The translations under genes and the position numbers were made by a program. The notes beneath the pieces are model-generated. The model worked only from the letters and a program-made list of their open reading frames with translations. It did no database searches and was not told the DNA's origin. From Clostridiales bacterium (lineage in GTDB: Bacteria > Bacillota > Clostridia > Christensenellales > CAG-138), in contig SFIR01000001.1 of NCBI GenBank assembly GCA_004556165.1, positions 62,001 to 126,000 on the forward strand: DNA of 64,000 nt, read 5' to 3'. Each line of letters begins with the position of its first letter. Within the stretch, counting starts at the first letter, position 1. Below, piece after piece: positions 61,202-64,000 of the stretch.

Positions 61202-63412
61202 ATGAAGACGCTTTTGAAACTTAAACAACTGACATGTTTTCTTCTCTCAGCTATGTTCATATTCATGATAGCGGGACCGATGGCTGAGGCGGAGCTCATC
61301 ACAGCCGAAACAATGACGCTTGAACCCCTCGAAGCGGACGGAGTGACGATTACTCCCATCGAGATGGACGTGCTTGCCGATATTGAGTACGGCATAATAA
61401 CCTTCCGTGAAACGAAGCAGCTTAGCTTTACTGCCTCTTTTGATGAGGGCTGGACCTATAATTCCACATATTCAACCTTTTTTCCGAATAATTCAGACAG
61501 GACGAGCATTTCGGATAACGCTGACGGAAGCAAGACCTTTGTCTTTACTGCTGTGACGGGTGAAACCGTAACAGCGGATGATTTTAATTCCGTTGGCATC
61601 TATGCATCCGCTTCACAGCTTCCTAAGCTTGAGATAAATATCGGTATTCCGTTTTCTCAGGTGACAAAGGAAACATGGGTTGATGCCGAATTCACTTTGA
61701 CCATGGGAACAAAAAAGTTTTCAAGCGGTGATTATTCCGGCACAGGCAGCATCAAGGGCAGAGGAAACACATCATGGGATCAGCCCAAGAAACCGTATTC
61801 GATCAAGCTATCGGAGAAAAAATCCCTTCTTGATATACCCAAAACAAAAAAATATGCCATTGTTCCGGGATACTCCGATCAGTCACTGATGCGCAACTTT
61901 ATCACATACAAGGCAGGACTGATGTTTAACGGCATTGAGTATACTCCCAAATGCGAATTCGTTGAAGTGTATCTAAACGGTGTGTATAACGGTATCTATA
62001 TTCTTGTTGAGCGTGTCGAAATAGAGGGCAGCAAAATAGATATAGAAGAAGCCGGCCCGGAGGACCTGACCGGAGGTTATCTCATCGAAAAGGATATCGA
62101 CGGAAAGATCGATTATGATGCGGATCAGTGGTTCAATTGTCCCTATTGGGCAAATCAGTCGCAGGACTTTTTCGTTTTGAAGACACCGGAGCCCGATGAT
62201 TCTGCTTTGCTTGAGCAGATGCTGGCTTACCTCGAAGATCATATGCAGAAGGTACATGATTCCATTATGGGTACGAGCGGAGAAAGCTATACCGATTATG
62301 TTGATGTGGATTCGTGGATAGACTTCATCCTTATGCAGGAGATTACCAAGAATATCGACGGCAATCTGAAAACGAGCTGCTATATGTATAAGCAGAGCGG
62401 AGACGATCATATTTATATGACCGCAATATGGGATTTCGACCTTGCATACGGTATTGCGAATTGGGATAATGCAAGCTACCAGCATAACGATTATTACGAC
62501 TGCCCAAACGGTACGGGCGTTACGGGCTTTATGACTATCAACAGCTCCTGCCCGTGGTTCGATCATCTCTATGATGATTACGAAGAGTTCAGAGAAGCGC
62601 TTATAGCAAAGTATAACGAGTACCGCGAAACAATGATTCCTGCCATGCGCAATAATATCAACGCTCAGGCGGCATATCTCTCGGAGAATACTTCGAGAAA
62701 CGATCAGAAGTGGGGCACGGACTTCGCTTACGGCGTCTCCGATCTTAAATCGTGGTTCAACGGACGCATAGATTGGCTTGACAGGCAATGGTATGAAGGC
62801 TATGAGGCTATCGACCTTGACCTTGCTATGAATGCCGACGGCGGAAATCTGCATTTTGAAACCGAAGGGAGCTATCCTTTCATCGGCACCGCTGTTGACG
62901 GAAGGCTTGCAGGCATGAGCGGAAATGCAGGAGCAGACAGCACCGGCTCGAGCGTTTCACTGACGCTTAATATGTATGCAGGTGAGACCCTGAGCTTTGA
63001 GTATAGGGTTAGCAGTGAACAAAACTACGATAAATTCAAATTCTCAGTCAACGGCACAAAGAAATTCGAGTATTCCGGCGAGATAGCTTGGACGGATTAT
63101 ACCTTCACAGCTTCGGCGGACGGAAGCTATACCTTTATTTGGGAATTCACAAAGGATTATTCCGTGGCGAGCGGAAGCGACTGTGCATGGATTGATAATG
63201 TCAGCTATTCAGGTCAACATATAAGCTACCAACCGGGAGATGTCGATATGGACGGGCAGATCACGCTTCGTGATTCGATTCTTGTGACGAGATATGCGCT
63301 GGGGCTTATCGACCTGAGCGCCGAACAGCAATTGATCGCCGATGTGAACGGCAGCGGTTCAGTTGATTCCGCTGATGCAATAATGATTGCAAGATGGGCA
63401 TTGGATCTGTAA
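61202..63412 (+). CDS. Secreted CotH-kinase-like protein with type I dockerin
   Basis: 736 residues. Signal peptide (1-31). CotH domain at about 145-530: 'GSIKGRGNTSWDQPKKPYSI', 'SLMRNFITYKAGL', 'EVYLNGVYNGIYILVERVEI' and the metal motif 'WDFDLAYG'. Then a beta-sandwich module (about 545-670). Residues 678-736 are a dockerin with two Ca-binding loops, DVDMDGQITLRD and DVNGSGSVDSAD. It should dock on a cohesin scaffold in a cellulosome-like complex. CotH proteins phosphorylate spore coat proteins in Bacillus; the target here is unknown. AAGGAGG ribosome binding site. Confidence 0.93.
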   Translation: MKTLLKLKQLTCFLLSAMFIFMIAGPMAEAELITAETMTLEPLEADGVTITPIEMDVLADIEYGIITFRETKQLSFTASFDEGWTYNSTYSTFFPNNSDRTSISDNADGSKTFVFTAVTGETVTADDFNSVGIYASASQLPKLEINIGIPFSQVTKETWVDAEFTLTMGTKKFSSGDYSGTGSIKGRGNTSWDQPKKPYSIKLSEKKSLLDIPKTKKYAIVPGYSDQSLMRNFITYKAGLMFNGIEYTPKCEFVEVYLNGVYNGIYILVERVEIEGSKIDIEEAGPEDLTGGYLIEKDIDGKIDYDADQWFNCPYWANQSQDFFVLKTPEPDDSALLEQMLAYLEDHMQKVHDSIMGTSGESYTDYVDVDSWIDFILMQEITKNIDGNLKTSCYMYKQSGDDHIYMTAIWDFDLAYGIANWDNASYQHNDYYDCPNGTGVTGFMTINSSCPWFDHLYDDYEEFREALIAKYNEYRETMIPAMRNNINAQAAYLSENTSRNDQKWGTDFAYGVSDLKSWFNGRIDWLDRQWYEGYEAIDLDLAMNADGGNLHFETEGSYPFIGTAVDGRLAGMSGNAGADSTGSSVSLTLNMYAGETLSFEYRVSSEQNYDKFKFSVNGTKKFEYSGEIAWTDYTFTASADGSYTFIWEFTKDYSVASGSDCAWIDNVSYSGQHISYQPGDVDMDGQITLRDSILVTRYALGLIDLSAEQQLIADVNGSGSVDSADAIMIARWALDL

Positions 63413-63433
63413 GCGAATCCGGTTTTTGAGCGA

Positions 63434-63464
63434 AAAGTGCCTCCGGGGAAACCGGGGGCACTTT
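63434..63464 (-). terminator. Hairpin between the CotH gene and the binding protein gene
   Basis: AAAGTGCCTCCGG and CCGGGGGCACTTT (63434-63446, 63452-63464) with loop GGAAA. The T-rich end (CTTTTC) is on the minus strand, so it mainly ends the minus-strand gene. Confidence 0.75.
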
Positions 63465-63477
63465 GTGCGCTGCTGCT

Positions 63478-64000
63478 TTATTTCAGCTCTTTGAGCAATT
63501 CGAGGGCAAAGGAATTATCCACAAGCCTTGCAAAATCAACTCTTGCCGCTAATTCCCCGTTGATCTCCATAATATCCTGAAGCCTTGTAAACGCATCCTC
63601 CGTCATCACCGGAGTTGTCATCCAAGAATCGGTTTCTCTGTAACTCTTTGCAACTATCTCCAGAGTCGTCTGATCTGCATCGGGAAAGAACGGAGCCATT
63701 GCAATTGCGATCTCCGTATCGGTGGCGTTCTGTACCCAAGCCTGGGCTTTGATTATCGCCTTCAGGAATGATTTAACAAGCTCGGGATCGCTTTTTATCG
63801 TATCGGGCATTACCATGAAGGTCGTGTAAGGAACTTCGCCGGACTCAAGCCCGATATTTGCAACAACATATCCACTGCCGTTATTCTCAAACAGCGTTGC
63901 TGTGGGTTCAAACAGTGTAACATAATCACCGGTTCCGCCCTCAAAGGCTCCGCCCATCAGATTGAACTGAATATTATTGATGACTTCGACATCCACGCCG
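63478..64000 (-). CDS. ABC transporter solute-binding protein (NMT1/SsuA type), cut by the right edge
   Basis: The last 173 or so residues of an NMT1/TauA-like binding protein. 'GGAFEGGTGDYVTLFEPTATLFENNGSGYVV' and 'VPYTTFMVMPDTIKSDPELVKSFLKAIIKAQ' are typical. The frame is open to the window edge. It would bind a nitrogen- or sulfur-containing small molecule such as a thiamine precursor or sulfonate; which one cannot be told. Confidence 0.85.
   Translation of the reverse strand, partial: GVDVEVINNIQFNLMGGAFEGGTGDYVTLFEPTATLFENNGSGYVVANIGLESGEVPYTTFMVMPDTIKSDPELVKSFLKAIIKAQAWVQNATDTEIAIAMAPFFPDADQTTLEIVAKSYRETDSWMTTPVMTEDAFTRLQDIMEINGELAARVDFARLVDNSFALELLKELK

Overview
The window looks like a chromosomal segment of an anaerobic, endospore-forming Clostridia, probably a gut-type member of the Oscillospiraceae/Ruminococcaceae or a relative. 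The reasons are a complete spoIIIAA-AH operon, rplU-prp-rpmA with an N-terminally extended L27, a YmxH-type sporulation protein, Firmicutes promoters with 17-bp spacers, AGGAGG ribosome binding sites, and a secreted protein ending in a type I dockerin. The placement below class level is inference.

Layout. (1) 1-18.4 kb is accessory. It holds an ECF sigma/anti-sigma/DUF4097 operon behind its own ECF-type promoter, a DUF2268 metalloprotease with a frameshifted end, two unknown genes, a PspC/ABC exporter operon whose third gene is frameshifted, redox and phospholipid genes, and a gene graveyard at 10.8-13.1 kb (a GNAT/YoaP fragment, a lipoprotein with an interrupted tail, an Rhs core remnant). 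It ends with a MerR-controlled operon (ABC exporter, MerR regulator, UvrA-like ATPase, DUF1653). (2) 18.5-24.2 kb has rplM-rpsI, a two-gene module of an E2-like acyltransferase lacking its catalytic His plus an acyl-CoA ligase, ymxH, nrdR and pgeF. (3) 24.2-31.7 kb has a NERD protein, a membrane protein behind a structured leader, spoIIIAA-AH with a miniature SpoIIIAF, and rplU-prp-rpmA. (4) 31.7-38 kb has a small membrane protein, a nucleoside phosphorylase, two acetyltransferases and an M16C peptidase. (5) 38-45.2 kb is a LacI-controlled maltodextrin import and use operon (binding protein, two permeases, MalQ, MsmK-type ATPase). (6) 45.5-53.7 kb has a YwaF-like protein, an MFS remnant and a histidine degradation operon hutH-hutU-ftcD-hutI-fchA. 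(7) 53.7-59.7 kb runs on the minus strand: tig-clpP-clpX-rqcH (protein folding and quality control) and a UPF0489 protein. (8) 59.8-64 kb has two secreted proteins (CHAP plus peptidoglycan-binding; CotH plus dockerin) and a solute-binding protein cut by the right edge.

How the genes work together. Histidine is taken through urocanate, imidazolonepropionate and formiminoglutamate to glutamate, with the one-carbon unit passed to tetrahydrofolate. Maltodextrin is imported and rearranged by MalQ. The SpoIIIA proteins build the mother cell-forespore channel. Tig, ClpXP and RqcH form a protein quality-control group. No tRNA, rRNA, CRISPR array, intact transposon or phage gene was recognised.
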